The notes under the pieces are model-generated. The model made no database searches and had not been told where the DNA came from. It was given only the letters and a program-made list of their open reading frames with translations. Below, in pieces: positions 1-8,649 of a stretch of 37,478 nucleotides of DNA (the stretch's first letter is position 1; the number at the start of each line of letters is the position of its first letter). Source of the DNA: an uncultured Bacilli bacterium (GTDB lineage: Bacteria; Bacillota_I; Bacilli_A; RF39; UBA660); NCBI GenBank assembly GCA_934155185.1, contig CAKPGT010000010.1, forward strand, positions 1 through 37,478, read 5' to 3'. A program made the position numbers and the translations under genes.

Positions 1-54
1 AAAAATGAATGTAATTTATTATATAGTAAATATTAAAAGTTTCAACTTCCTCAA

Positions 55-84
55 TTTACTTACTTACATTATACGTGTTATAAT
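55..84 (+). promoter_or_regulatory. Putative sigma-A promoter of the dacF-like gene
   Basis: A perfect TATAAT lies at 79-84. A weak -35 (TTTACT, 55-60) sits 18 bases upstream. The predicted transcript would start near 91 and carry only about ten bases before the ATG at 102, so the leader holds little more than the ribosome site. Confidence 0.5.
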
Positions 85-101
85 TATTGTGTGAGGTAGA
101 T

Positions 102-1298
102 ATGAAAAAATACATTATAACAATTTTATTTGCTTTTTTTACTTTTACTAAAGTAGTATTTGCTTCTGATTTTAATATTAATGGTAAAAACGTAGTATTA
201 TATAACTTAAATGAAGATGAAGTTGTTTATAGTAAAGATAAGGATGTGAAAACTCCAGTAGCAAGTTTAACTAAGATAATGACAACTATTGTTGGAATAG
301 AAAACATAAGTGATTTAAATAAAGAGGTTATAGTAAAAAGTAATGACCTTTATGGTCTTAATGGATATTCAAAGGCAGGTTTAAAAATAGGAGAAAGATT
401 AACATTTAAGGATTTACTATATGGAATTATGCTTCCAAGTGGTGGTGATGCTGTTAATGTTTTAGTTAATAACAGTTTAGGCTATGAAGGGTTTGTTTAC
501 AAGATGAATGAAACTGCTAAGAAAATAGGCCTTTATAATACATCCTTTTCTAATCCTATAGGTAAGGATGATAATGAAAATTGCTCAACTGCAAATGATA
601 TAGCAAAACTCCTTAAATACGCATTAGAAAACGAAATATTTAGTGAAGTATTTAAAACAAAAATGTATAGTATACAAGACAAGATTACATTTAAAAGCAC
701 TTTAAGCCATTATGATGGTTTATTAGATACAGGGAAAATACTTGGGGCTAAATCTGGATATACAGTTGGTGCTGGTAGATGTTTAGCCTCTATAGCAAAT
801 CTTAATGATGTAAACTATTTATTAGTTGTAATAAATTCAGGAAATGATAGCCCCGATAGTGCTATAAAAGATACTCTTACAATATACGATTATTATAGTA
901 AAAATTATGGATATAAAAATATTCTTAGAAAAAATGACATAATTAAGAAGATACCTGTTAAGTATAGCAGGAAAAAGTATTATGACATAAAACCAAGTAA
1001 AGATGTAAGAACGTATTTGAAAAATGATAGTAATATAAAATATGAATATAAAGGTAAAGATATAATAAATTATAAATTGAAAAAGGGTGCGTACATAGGA
1101 AGCATTAAAGTGTATAATGATGATAGGTTAATTTATATAGATAATATTTATCTAAATCAAAATATTATTTATTACAACATAATATTATGGATTTCATTAC
1201 TGATTTTTATATTACTTACAATTATTGTATCTATAATAATAGCAACAAATAAAAAGAAAAATAATTTGGGTGAGAAAACTGAAATTTTAACTTTATAA
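102..1298 (+). CDS. D-alanyl-D-alanine carboxypeptidase (DacF/DacB-like PBP)
   Basis: A 398-residue low-molecular-mass penicillin-binding protein that should trim the terminal D-Ala from peptidoglycan stem peptides outside the membrane. A signal peptide covers residues 1-21 (hydrophobic core, then VFA-SD). The serine motif SLTK is at 55-58 with Ser55 as nucleophile, and the KTG-type motif is KSG at 217-219. The SxN motif reads SGG (113-115) instead of the usual SGN, which is the one atypical catalytic element. A C-terminal membrane segment spans about 358-382, followed by a Lys-rich tail, whereas the better-known enzymes use an amphipathic anchor. ATG 102 is chosen over TTG 87 because GAGGT at 93-97 is well placed and the signal peptide then begins MKK. 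In Bacillus, dacF and dacB act in sporulation. That role is possible here but is not shown by the sequence. Confidence 0.88.
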   Translation: MKKYIITILFAFFTFTKVVFASDFNINGKNVVLYNLNEDEVVYSKDKDVKTPVASLTKIMTTIVGIENISDLNKEVIVKSNDLYGLNGYSKAGLKIGERLTFKDLLYGIMLPSGGDAVNVLVNNSLGYEGFVYKMNETAKKIGLYNTSFSNPIGKDDNENCSTANDIAKLLKYALENEIFSEVFKTKMYSIQDKITFKSTLSHYDGLLDTGKILGAKSGYTVGAGRCLASIANLNDVNYLLVVINSGNDSPDSAIKDTLTIYDYYSKNYGYKNILRKNDIIKKIPVKYSRKKYYDIKPSKDVRTYLKNDSNIKYEYKGKDIINYKLKKGAYIGSIKVYNDDRLIYIDNIYLNQNIIYYNIILWISLLIFILLTIIVSIIIATNKKKNNLGEKTEILTL

Positions 1299-1569
1299 GA
1301 ATTATTATAATACAGTTTAATTTATATAAAATGCAAAAAACGTCAAAATAAGTAAATAGTTTGCATTGTATTGCAAATTATTTATACTATACTTTGCTTG
1401 GACAATTGAAAATGGAAATTATGGGCATAAATAATTATAATTAAATGGCTAGTTATTTAAATAAAAGTAAATATCATTAAAATTATTAGCAATTATATTA
1501 CTACTTCTAAAGTCTAAAATAACTTCTTTTATCATCTATTTTTTCATAAACTTATAACGGTGATAATAG
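1299..1569. other. Intergenic region without a recognisable gene
   Basis: This stretch has no open frame with a ribosome site. It contains a small inverted repeat, TTTGCA (1360-1365) and TGCAAA (1372-1377), separated by six bases. It also has AT-rich sequence that should hold the spoVD promoter, although no convincing -35/-10 pair could be chosen. There is no intrinsic terminator for the upstream gene. Confidence 0.5.
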
Positions 1570-3477
1570 TTGAATAATAAAAAAGCGGATCAAAAAATTA
1601 AGTTATTTATAATTATAGTATTTTTTGTTTTTATAGTAGTTATACTAAAGGTTTTTTATATACAAGTATTTGATTATGATAAGCTTAATAGTTTAGCAAG
1701 TGATTTATGGAGTCGTAATCTTCCAATAGAAGCGGATAGGGGAAAAATATATGATAGAAATGGCGTTGTACTTGCTGATAATATAACTACAACATCGTTA
1801 GTGTTGATACCAAGCCAGATTAAAAATAAAAAAGAAGTAACGGAAAAATTAGCCAAAATATTAAATGTTTCTTACGATACCATGAAAGAACATGTCTATA
1901 AAAATACTAGTATAGAAAGAGTTCATCCATTTGGTAGAAGACTTGCTTATTCTGTTGCTGAAAAAATAGAAAAGCTAAATTATGAAGGAGTTTATTTGGT
2001 AAGAGAATCTAAAAGAAGTTATCCTTATGGTTCTATGCTTTCTCATACTCTTGGATTTGTTGGTATAGATAACCAAGGCTTATCTGGCATTGAATTACAA
2101 TATGATAAATATTTAACTGGTGAATACGGGGCGATAAAATATTTTTCTGATGCTAAGGGAAACAAACTTAAATTAAGTCAAATATATCAGTCCCCTCAAA
2201 ATGGTGTAAATGTGACTTTAACCATAAATGAAAAAATACAAGAAAGTGTTGAAAGAGAACTTGATAATGCTGTTACAAAGTATAATCCAGAAACCGCTCT
2301 TGCAATTGCTATGGATCCTAATTCAGGTGAAATACTTGCTATATCATCAAGGCCTAATTTTAATGCTACTAATTATAAGGATTATGATATAGAAACGCTT
2401 AATAGAAATCTTCCTATATGGGCAACTTATGAACCTGGTTCTACATTTAAAATAATTACTCTTTCAGCGGCATTAAATGAAGGATTAGTTAATTTAGATA
2501 AAGATACGTTTTATGATGCTGGAAGTGTAAAGGTTGCAAATGCAAAAATAAAGTGCTGGAAAGCAGGAGGACATGGTGCCCAAACGTTTTTACAAGTAGT
2601 AGAAAACTCATGTAACCCAGGCTTTGTAGAACTTGGAAACCGTCTTGGAAAAGATACACTTTTTAGCTATATAGATAAGTTTGGTTTTGGAAAGAAAACA
2701 GGTGTTGACTTAAATGGTGAAGCAACTGGAATTATATTTAATTTAGATAAAGTAGGTCCTGTTGAACTTGCTACAACCGCTTTTGGACAAGGTGTATCAG
2801 TAACTCCAATACAGCAAATAACAGCAGTATCAGCAGCGATTAACGGAGGTATATTATATAAACCATACATAGTTAAAAGTTTAAATGATCCTGAAACTAA
2901 TACTGTTATAAAAGAAAACACTAAAACCAAAGTAAGAAGAGTAATAAAAAAAGAAACATCTAATGAGGTTAGAAGAGCATTAGAAAGCGTAGTTACTAAT
3001 GGTAGTGGTAGGTCTGCTTATATAGAAGGATATAGAGTAGGTGGGAAAACAGGTACAGCACAAAAAGTTAAAGATGGTGCTTATATGGTTGGAAACTACA
3101 TATTATCATTTATGGGATTTTTACCAGCGGATGATCCTAAAATAGTTGTATATGTTGCAATAAATAACCCTAAAAAAACAGTGCAGTATGGTGGAGTTGT
3201 TTCAGCTCCTATTGCAAAAAACATATTAACTGATGCGATAAATGCACTTGGAATTGAAAGAAGAGAAAATACTAGTGAGAAAAAATATAACTGGAATGAT
3301 AAAAAATATTATACAGTAGAAAATGTAATTGGAAAGTCACCAAAAGAGGCTCAAAATATTCTATCTAAGTACAATATTGAATATAGTGGTAGTGGTAATA
3401 TAGTAATAGAGCAGTCCCCAAAAGCTGGTACAAGATTAGAAGAACAGTCTAAGGTAAGACTAATGCTTGGTAATTAG
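1570..3477 (+). CDS. spoVD: SpoVD/FtsI-type class B penicillin-binding protein (transpeptidase)
   Basis: A 635-residue monofunctional transpeptidase that cross-links septal or spore-cortex peptidoglycan. One N-terminal membrane anchor covers residues 11-32. The dimerisation region with EADRGKIYDRNG begins near 54. The transpeptidase motifs are STFK (291-294, Ser291 nucleophile), SCN (347-349) and KTGTAQ (493-498). One C-terminal PASTA domain (about 580-635) is present. A single PASTA is the SpoVD arrangement, while Bacillus PBP2B has two. SpoVD-MraY-SpoVE neighbours support the choice, but a general division FtsI role is also possible, because no second class B PBP is visible here. The start is TTG at 1570, preceded by GGTGAT at 1559-1564. 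No earlier in-frame start extends the family-typical N-terminus. Confidence 0.9.
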   Translation: MNNKKADQKIKLFIIIVFFVFIVVILKVFYIQVFDYDKLNSLASDLWSRNLPIEADRGKIYDRNGVVLADNITTTSLVLIPSQIKNKKEVTEKLAKILNVSYDTMKEHVYKNTSIERVHPFGRRLAYSVAEKIEKLNYEGVYLVRESKRSYPYGSMLSHTLGFVGIDNQGLSGIELQYDKYLTGEYGAIKYFSDAKGNKLKLSQIYQSPQNGVNVTLTINEKIQESVERELDNAVTKYNPETALAIAMDPNSGEILAISSRPNFNATNYKDYDIETLNRNLPIWATYEPGSTFKIITLSAALNEGLVNLDKDTFYDAGSVKVANAKIKCWKAGGHGAQTFLQVVENSCNPGFVELGNRLGKDTLFSYIDKFGFGKKTGVDLNGEATGIIFNLDKVGPVELATTAFGQGVSVTPIQQITAVSAAINGGILYKPYIVKSLNDPETNTVIKENTKTKVRRVIKKETSNEVRRALESVVTNGSGRSAYIEGYRVGGKTGTAQKVKDGAYMVGNYILSFMGFLPADDPKIVVYVAINNPKKTVQYGGVVSAPIAKNILTDAINALGIERRENTSEKKYNWNDKKYYTVENVIGKSPKEAQNILSKYNIEYSGSGNIVIEQSPKAGTRLEEQSKVRLMLGN

Positions 3478-3530
3478 TAAAATGAATGCAAAATAGGTAT
3501 AAAATCATTTTAAAAATTAAAAATATATAG

Positions 3531-3536
3531 TATAAT
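3531..3536 (+). promoter_or_regulatory. Putative -10 element upstream of mraY
   Basis: A TATAAT hexamer lies in the 88-base gap between spoVD and mraY. The -35 region is poor (TTTTAA-like), so the promoter is tentative. It would allow mraY expression independent of spoVD. Confidence 0.4.
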
Positions 3537-3565
3537 TATACTCGAATGTAAAGAGGTGAAAATAA

Positions 3566-4558
3566 GTGTTTATATTAACAAAATCTGTTTTAGCGTTGAT
3601 GATAGGATTTATAATATCAACTATTATGGGGTATTTTATGATACCATTACTTAAAAAACTTAATTTAGGTCAGAGAATAAGTGTCTTTGTAGGAGAAAGC
3701 CATAAGAAAAAAAATGGTATACCTACAATGGGAGGATTAATATTTATAATACCTACATTTATAACCATACTTATAATGTATTTTACAGGTAAAATTTCTA
3801 TAAATAGTAATTTACTTATAGTATTATTTGTATTTATCGCATATGCTCTTTTAGGTTTCTTGGATGACTTTACAAAAATCAAAAGAAAGCAAAATGAAGG
3901 TTTAACTGATGTTCAAAAACTATTTGGCCAAGTTTTAATAGCAGTTATATTTTTCTATATTTATATGAGAAGTGGCTCAGAGCCTCTACTTTGGTTTCAT
4001 GCCTTTAATTTAAAAGTAGACATTGGATGGTTATATGGATTTTTCATACTGTTTATGTTAGTTGCAACTAGTAATGCAGTTAATATAACAGACGGATTAG
4101 ACGGATTAGCTGGAGGATTATCATTTATAGCAACTCTTGTTATGGGAACGATAACTTGGGCAACTACTTGGCTTGCAGGTTATGAAGATATTGCAGTCTT
4201 TTGCTTTATATTATCAGGATGCATACTAGGATTCTTAGTATATAATGCTTATCCAGCTAAGGTATTTATGGGTGATACAGGTTCTCTTGCAATAGGTGGT
4301 GTTTTAGCTTCAATAGCAATATTAACTAGACATGAACTTACATTTGCGGTTATCATGGGAGTATTTGTTATAGAAACACTTAGTGTAATAATACAAGTAT
4401 TTTCAGTTTTAGTATTTAAAAAGAAAGTATTTTTAATGACTCCGCTTCATCATAACTTCGAAAAGATGGGTTGGAAAGAGCAAGATATAGTAAAATTATT
4501 TTGGATATGCGGCCTTATATTAGGAACACTTGCTGTTGTCTATGGCGCTTGGCTATAA
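3566..4558 (+). CDS. mraY: Phospho-N-acetylmuramoyl-pentapeptide transferase MraY
   Basis: An integral membrane enzyme of 330 residues that moves phospho-MurNAc-pentapeptide from UDP to undecaprenyl phosphate, forming lipid I. Family signatures are all present: MGGLIF (55-60), the Asp pair at 100-101 in LDDFTK, the NAVNITDGLDGLAGG loop at 170-184, FMGDTGS at 234-240, and the catalytic-pocket HH at 295-296 in PLHHNFEKMGW. About ten hydrophobic segments alternate with these loops. The start is GTG 3566 with AGAGGTGA about seven bases upstream. In Bacillus, murE precedes mraY and murD follows it, but both are absent here. A hairpin terminator directly follows the stop. Confidence 0.97.
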   Translation: MFILTKSVLALMIGFIISTIMGYFMIPLLKKLNLGQRISVFVGESHKKKNGIPTMGGLIFIIPTFITILIMYFTGKISINSNLLIVLFVFIAYALLGFLDDFTKIKRKQNEGLTDVQKLFGQVLIAVIFFYIYMRSGSEPLLWFHAFNLKVDIGWLYGFFILFMLVATSNAVNITDGLDGLAGGLSFIATLVMGTITWATTWLAGYEDIAVFCFILSGCILGFLVYNAYPAKVFMGDTGSLAIGGVLASIAILTRHELTFAVIMGVFVIETLSVIIQVFSVLVFKKKVFLMTPLHHNFEKMGWKEQDIVKLFWICGLILGTLAVVYGAWL

Positions 4559-4587
4559 AGTAAATGTAAACGCATTTGCTTTTTTTG
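4559..4587 (+). terminator. Intrinsic terminator after mraY
   Basis: AGTAAATG (4559-4566) pairs with CATTTGCT (4573-4580), with one G-U pair and a six-base loop, and is followed by a run of T. It starts one base after the mraY stop codon. Confidence 0.75.
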
Positions 4588-4615
4588 ACGTTTTTAAATA
4601 AATCCATGTTATAAT
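4585..4615 (+). promoter_or_regulatory. Promoter of the NUDIX gene (extended -10)
   Basis: TATAAT at 4610-4615 is preceded by TGT (4607-4609), an extended -10. A TTGACG at 4585-4590 lies 19 bases upstream and overlaps the T-tract of the mraY terminator. The NUDIX gene therefore looks like its own transcription unit. Confidence 0.6.
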
Positions 4616-4641
4616 AAATACGCAGGATAGGAAGTGATTGC

Positions 4642-5148
4642 ATGAGAGAAATATTTATAAATAATAGTATTCAAGATAAAAAAGTAGATGAAGAAGAAAT
4701 AAGGGTAAAAGGTCTTATAATTAACAGCAATAATGAAATATTATTAGGGTATTCTTATCATACATATCAATTTCCAGGAGGACACCTAGAAAAAGGAGAA
4801 TCGACTAAAGACTGCCTAAAAAGAGAAATATTAGAAGAAACCGGGATGGATATTTCGCCTTCCTTAATGGAGCCTTTACTAAGTATAAAATATTATACTA
4901 AAAAACCTGGTAATAATAAAAACTGCTGTGAAAAGCTTTATTACTATGTTATAAAAACAGATCAAGATGTAAACCTTAGAAGAACAAATTATACAGAAGA
5001 AGAAAAATTAGGAAACTATGTTTTAAGATATATAGATATGGAAGATATAGAAGATATAATAATCGATCATGTAAATAAATATCCGGCTCAAAAAGTTATT
5101 GCCTATGAAATGTTAATGGCTATAAAAGAATATAAAAAGGAACAATAA
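4642..5148 (+). CDS. NUDIX hydrolase family protein
   Basis: A 168-residue protein with a perfect NUDIX box. GGHLEKGESTKDCLKREI continues into LEETGM and fits Gx5Ex7REUxEExGU at about residues 49-71. The fold should hydrolyse a nucleoside diphosphate linked to another moiety with Mg2+ or Mn2+ bound by the box glutamates. The actual substrate cannot be told from sequence. GGATAGGAAGTG upstream serves as ribosome site for ATG 4642. It is flanked by its own promoter and terminators and sits between mraY and the spoVE-like gene, the place murD occupies in Bacillus. It could be a housecleaning enzyme unrelated to wall synthesis. Confidence 0.9.
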   Translation: MREIFINNSIQDKKVDEEEIRVKGLIINSNNEILLGYSYHTYQFPGGHLEKGESTKDCLKREILEETGMDISPSLMEPLLSIKYYTKKPGNNKNCCEKLYYYVIKTDQDVNLRRTNYTEEEKLGNYVLRYIDMEDIEDIIIDHVNKYPAQKVIAYEMLMAIKEYKKEQ

Positions 5149-5162
5149 AAAGTTCTTTTTTT
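5134..5162 (+). terminator. Terminator overlapping the end of the NUDIX gene
   Basis: AAAAAGGAAC (5134-5143) pairs with GTTCTTTTTT (5152-5161) with one G-U pair. The TAA stop codon (5146-5148) lies in the loop, so the last codons form the left arm. Confidence 0.75.
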
Positions 5163-5199
5163 ACTTTGCTAAGAATATTTTTTATTAGCGAGGTGAAAC

Positions 5200-6291
5200 A
5201 TGAAAAGGAAACTTGATATATCACTTATAATAACTATTTTTTTAATATGTATATACGGAATAGTAATGATATATTCTGCATCTAGTATTTGGGCAGAATA
5301 TAAATTTAATGATAAATTTCACTATGTCATAATGCAAAGTTTATTTTTTATTGTTGGTTTCTTCTTAATGATTGTAGTAAGTAAAGTACCATATACATAT
5401 TATCTTGAAAAATCTAATACAATATTATTTATATGTTTTGTTCTTTTAATATTAGTATTAATACCTGGTATAGGTTCAGTTAGAAATGGTTCTAGAAGCT
5501 GGTTTGGAATTGGTGGTTTGGGTATTCAGCCTAGTGAGTTTATGAAACTTGCGCTAATCATTTTTACTAGTAAATATATTCACAATAATCCAAAACAAAT
5601 GAAATCGGTAGTTAAGGGGGCTTTTCCAGTACTTTTAATAACAATGATATCATTTTTCCTTATTATGCTACAACCTGACTTTGGTACAGGTACTATTTTA
5701 GTTTTAACAATAGTTGCAATGTTATTTATTTCTGGAGTGGATTTTTCATTCTTCATTAAAATAGGCCTTCTTGGTATGGTAGGAGCAGCTTTATTAATAA
5801 TTGCAGCGCCATATAGAATGAATCGTATAGTTGCCTTTTTAAATCCTTGGAGTGACCCTTTAGGAACAGGGTTTCAGTCAATACAGTCTTTATATGCCAT
5901 AGGCCCAGGTGGCTTATTTGGAATGGGATTTGGAAAGTCAGTTCAAAAACATTTTTATCTTCCAGAACCTCAAACTGATTTTATATTTTCTATAATTTCA
6001 GAGGAACTTGGAATTATTGGAATTATATCAGTTGCAGCATTATTTTTAATAATAATTACGAGATGTATAAAAATATCAATAAAAGCTCCAGATACATTTT
6101 CTAAGTTTCTAACATTTGGAATAGTATTTCAGCTATCATTTCAAACTCTTCTTAATTTAGCAGTTGTAGTTGGACTTGTTCCGGTAACAGGTGTTACACT
6201 TCCGTTTTTTAGCTACGGAGGAAGTAGTCTTATCATTACCCTTATATCGATGGGGATAATTCTAAATATATCAAGACATAAAGAAAATTAA
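5200..6291 (+). CDS. SpoVE/FtsW/RodA family (SEDS) peptidoglycan polymerase
   Basis: A 363-residue polytopic membrane protein of the SEDS family, which polymerises lipid II glycan chains together with a class B PBP such as the SpoVD-type protein encoded upstream. Evidence includes GIQPSEFMKLAL (about 108-119), LNPWSDPLGTGFQS in the large outer loop, the LPEPQTDFIFSIISEELG segment, and LPFFSYGGSS near 335-344. The ten or so hydrophobic helices and overall length match SpoVE (366 residues in Bacillus), and the location near spoVD and mraY favours SpoVE or FtsW over RodA. GAGGTGAAAC precedes ATG 5200. In Bacillus, murG would follow. Here a pseudogene does. Confidence 0.9.
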   Translation: MKRKLDISLIITIFLICIYGIVMIYSASSIWAEYKFNDKFHYVIMQSLFFIVGFFLMIVVSKVPYTYYLEKSNTILFICFVLLILVLIPGIGSVRNGSRSWFGIGGLGIQPSEFMKLALIIFTSKYIHNNPKQMKSVVKGAFPVLLITMISFFLIMLQPDFGTGTILVLTIVAMLFISGVDFSFFIKIGLLGMVGAALLIIAAPYRMNRIVAFLNPWSDPLGTGFQSIQSLYAIGPGGLFGMGFGKSVQKHFYLPEPQTDFIFSIISEELGIIGIISVAALFLIIITRCIKISIKAPDTFSKFLTFGIVFQLSFQTLLNLAVVVGLVPVTGVTLPFFSYGGSSLIITLISMGIILNISRHKEN

Positions 6292-6295
6292 ATAG

Positions 6296-6323
6296 TTGAC
6301 ATTTGAAACACATTTGCTATAAT
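6296..6323 (+). promoter_or_regulatory. Consensus sigma-A promoter in front of a pseudogene
   Basis: TTGACA (6296-6301), a 16-base spacer and TATAAT (6318-6323) make it one of the best promoters in the window. ATTTGC (6312-6317) and GCAAAT (6332-6337) form an inverted repeat around the -10 element, an arrangement typical of an operator. The gene it served is decayed. Confidence 0.75.
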
Positions 6324-6352
6324 ACTTAAGCGCAAATAAGGGGTAATATTAA

Positions 6353-7161
6353 ATGGAAAATTTTTAAGTAGAGATGTAGATGAAGCTATAGCTAAAATAT
6401 TTTATGATTATACTAAAGGTGGAAAATTAATTGACTATGATTTCGCATATAAATGTATTATGTTAATAAGAGAATATCAAAGCTTGGAAGATTATGTTGA
6501 AAAGTTAGAATTTTCTAGTATTAGGTCTCATGCAAGTTATAGTTTTTAAAATAAAAAAATTATTATTAATGATGATTTTATAAAGAAATTAAACAAAAAG
6601 CATAATAGCATAATTTTAGTAAATTCATGCATTTTAAATTATGTTTTGTATGAAACAGTTCATGCATGGAAGCATAAAGAAGCATTGTTCAATGATGGTA
6701 TAGAAGCCAAGCTTATGGAGGCTAGCTTTAATTTAATTTAACACATTTATCTGACTTTGATAGAAATAAGTTACCTGAAAATGATTATTTATATAAGGCT
6801 TATGTACATCATAAAAAATGTATAATAAACATTATAGTAAATTTCCATCAGAAAGAAGTGTAAGATTTCATTCTATAGTTAAAAAAATGAAATTTCAAAT
6901 GATTTAAATTGCTTATATTTAAATTTGAATAAGGACTTTGAAATAGTTAAAGGAAAAAAATATTTAATATCACCATTAAGTAAGTTTATTGATGCACATG
7001 ATAAGATTCCTTACCTTAAACCAATAAAAGATGAATGTTTTAACAAGGAAGCTTATGAAAAATTATCATTCCTAGAAAGGTTTGTTTACGGATATCCTAT
7101 TAGTACATATGAAGATATTAGGATTCTAGATACGTTTACCAAAAAGAGGAATAGGACATAG
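6353..7161 (+). pseudogene. Multiply frameshifted gene of unknown function
   Basis: A recognisable but broken reading frame begins with AAGGGG (6338-6343) and ATG 6353 behind the promoter above. Translation is lost after four codons. A second frame then reads SRDVDEAIAKIFYDYTKG and onward to a stop after SHASYSF. It resumes with NDDFIKKLNKKHN, YETVHAWKHKE and AKLMEASFNLI, shifts again to THLSDFDRNKLPE, and shifts once more to HYSKFPSERSVRFHSIVKK. The last intact piece (6925-7161) ends GYPISTYEDIRILDTF. At least three frameshifts and several stops are needed, so it is dead. The whole would have encoded roughly 260 residues. YETVHAWKH could be a mutated HExxH-like helix, but that is a guess. 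No family was recognised. Confidence 0.75.
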
Positions 7162-7191
7162 TAAATACTACTGTGTTTTTTTTCTATTTTA

Positions 7192-7200
7192 TGTTATACT
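7192..7200 (+). promoter_or_regulatory. Extended -10 promoter of prsW
   Basis: TGT (7192-7194) followed by TATACT (7195-7200), about 33 bases before the chosen ATG. No good -35 is visible, as expected for an extended -10. Confidence 0.5.
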
Positions 7201-7232
7201 TTATACGTAGTAGTGTAAGGGAGATGAGAGAG

Positions 7233-8135
7233 ATGATTGGATTAAGCCTTGACTTTAATCTTTTTAATAATGATTATTACATATATGAAAGATTACTAGT
7301 CTTATTTTTCTCACTTATGCCTTCAATATTGCTAGTTTTCATAGTATTATATACAGATAGAAAAAGCAAGGAACCTAAGAAGAATATTATACTATGTTTG
7401 CTATCTGGAATACTTACAACGTCACTTGCTGGATATTTTGAAAACTTAATTGCTCCATATTTTTCAAGTAATATTTTATTAACATATATATGGGCTTCTA
7501 TAGAAGAATTATCTAAAATGACAATATTTTTCTTATTTATTTTTGACAATAAATATTATGATGATATATATGATGGATTAGTATATATGTCGCTTATTGC
7601 GCTTTCCTTTGCGGGAGTAGAAAACGTTATGTATGCTTTTTCAGAAAGCACAGTATCATCTAGTATAGGACTTTCACTAATGAGGGATTTAACTACTATA
7701 CCACTTCATGTTATATGTGGAATTATAATAGGATTTTTTCTATCACTTGGAACATTTTCTAAAGTTAAAAGTAAAAAATATTCAAACTTTTTATTAGCAG
7801 CCCTAGTGTCAACTTTAATACATGGGACATTTAATTTATTAATGGGAATAATGGGAAGTATTAATATAAATGGAAACAATGAACTTCAAGTTTTTATGTT
7901 TCAGTTTATGCCATTACTATTTATAATGATAGTGTTATATCATGTAGTAATTAAGTTTATTAGGCATATTCTTAGATTAAATGATACATTTATTGCTGAT
8001 GGAAAATATGATCGAAAATATAACTATCTTATGAATTATGGTGAGTATTTAAAGAGTGATGCTAGGTTAAAAAGGCTTAGTATGAATAAGAAAACTAGTA
8101 TTTTAAAAAGAAAGGACGATGCAGATAATGCTTAA
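7233..8135 (+). CDS. prsW: PrsW-family intramembrane metalloprotease
   Basis: A 300-residue multi-spanning membrane protein. Conserved PrsW motifs are seen in order: EELSK (Glu91-Glu92), FAGVENVMY (Glu130, Asn131), a helix His (His159 in PLHVICG), and LIHGTFN (His197, Asn201). These residues should bind the catalytic metal within the membrane. In Bacillus, PrsW makes the first cut in the anti-sigma factor RsiW, but no ECF sigma or anti-sigma gene is present here, so the substrate is unknown. Start ATG 7233 is preferred over ATG 7224 because AAGGGAG at 7217-7223 abuts the latter and is correctly spaced from the former. The gene overlaps yqeG by eight bases, suggesting translational coupling. 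A basic C-terminal tail follows the last helix. Confidence 0.87.
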   Translation: MIGLSLDFNLFNNDYYIYERLLVLFFSLMPSILLVFIVLYTDRKSKEPKKNIILCLLSGILTTSLAGYFENLIAPYFSSNILLTYIWASIEELSKMTIFFLFIFDNKYYDDIYDGLVYMSLIALSFAGVENVMYAFSESTVSSSIGLSLMRDLTTIPLHVICGIIIGFFLSLGTFSKVKSKKYSNFLLAALVSTLIHGTFNLLMGIMGSININGNNELQVFMFQFMPLLFIMIVLYHVVIKFIRHILRLNDTFIADGKYDRKYNYLMNYGEYLKSDARLKRLSMNKKTSILKRKDDADNA

Positions 8136-8649
8136 AAGGTTTATTCCAGATATGTATCAAGAAAGCATATTTACTATTAATTATGAGCTTCTAAAAAAGA
8201 AGAATATTAAGTGCATATTATTTGATCTTGATAACACAATATCTCCTGCTAAAGAAAAAGTATATTGTAATAAAACTAAAAAGTTATTTGATAGGTTAAA
8301 AAAAGACTTTAAGATAATACTTTTTTCAAATAATTTTCCAAGCAGAATAAAACCATTTGCATCATTTTATGATGTTGACTGTGCTTGTATATCATTAAAG
8401 CCTTTTTCCTATAAATATAGATACATATTAAAAAAATATGGATATAAAAAAAATGAAGTGGCTGCTATTGGAGATCAACTATTAACCGATGTGCAGGGTG
8501 GTAATAAAATGAAAATAACAACAATATTAGTTAATCCGGTAAGCAAAATAGATGAAACTGAAACATGGCTTAATAGAAAAATAGAAAAACTTATATTTAA
8601 AAAGTTTGAAAAGAAAAATATATTAATAAGGGGAAAGTATTATGACTAA
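8128..8649 (+). CDS. yqeG: YqeG-family HAD phosphatase (class IIIA)
   Basis: A 173-residue cytoplasmic HAD-superfamily protein. The nucleophile motif is FDLDNT (32-37, Asp33 and Asp35), motif II is in ILFSNN, and the acidic motif is GDQLLTD (115-121). The N-terminus MLKRFIPDMY closely follows Bacillus YqeG. For that reason, and because AAAGGA (8111-8116) is properly spaced, ATG 8128 is used instead of ATG 8119. The order yqeG-yqeH is conserved in Firmicutes, and both genes overlap by eight bases. The physiological substrate is unknown. The YqeG family is a close relative of the mitochondrial PGP phosphatase Gep4, so lipid phosphate hydrolysis is one possibility. Confidence 0.9.
   Translation: MLKRFIPDMYQESIFTINYELLKKKNIKCILFDLDNTISPAKEKVYCNKTKKLFDRLKKDFKIILFSNNFPSRIKPFASFYDVDCACISLKPFSYKYRYILKKYGYKKNEVAAIGDQLLTDVQGGNKMKITTILVNPVSKIDETETWLNRKIEKLIFKKFEKKNILIRGKYYD

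Noticed and set aside
1360..1377. TTTGCA/TGCAAA inverted repeat as a terminator or operator
   Set aside because: The arms are only six bases, no T-tract follows and no promoter could be tied to it. It is noted only as part of the intergenic region.
7173..7232. 20-codon N-terminal extension of PrsW
   Set aside because: It would include the extended -10 promoter and the ribosome site. A start at 7233 fits the AAGGGAG spacing.
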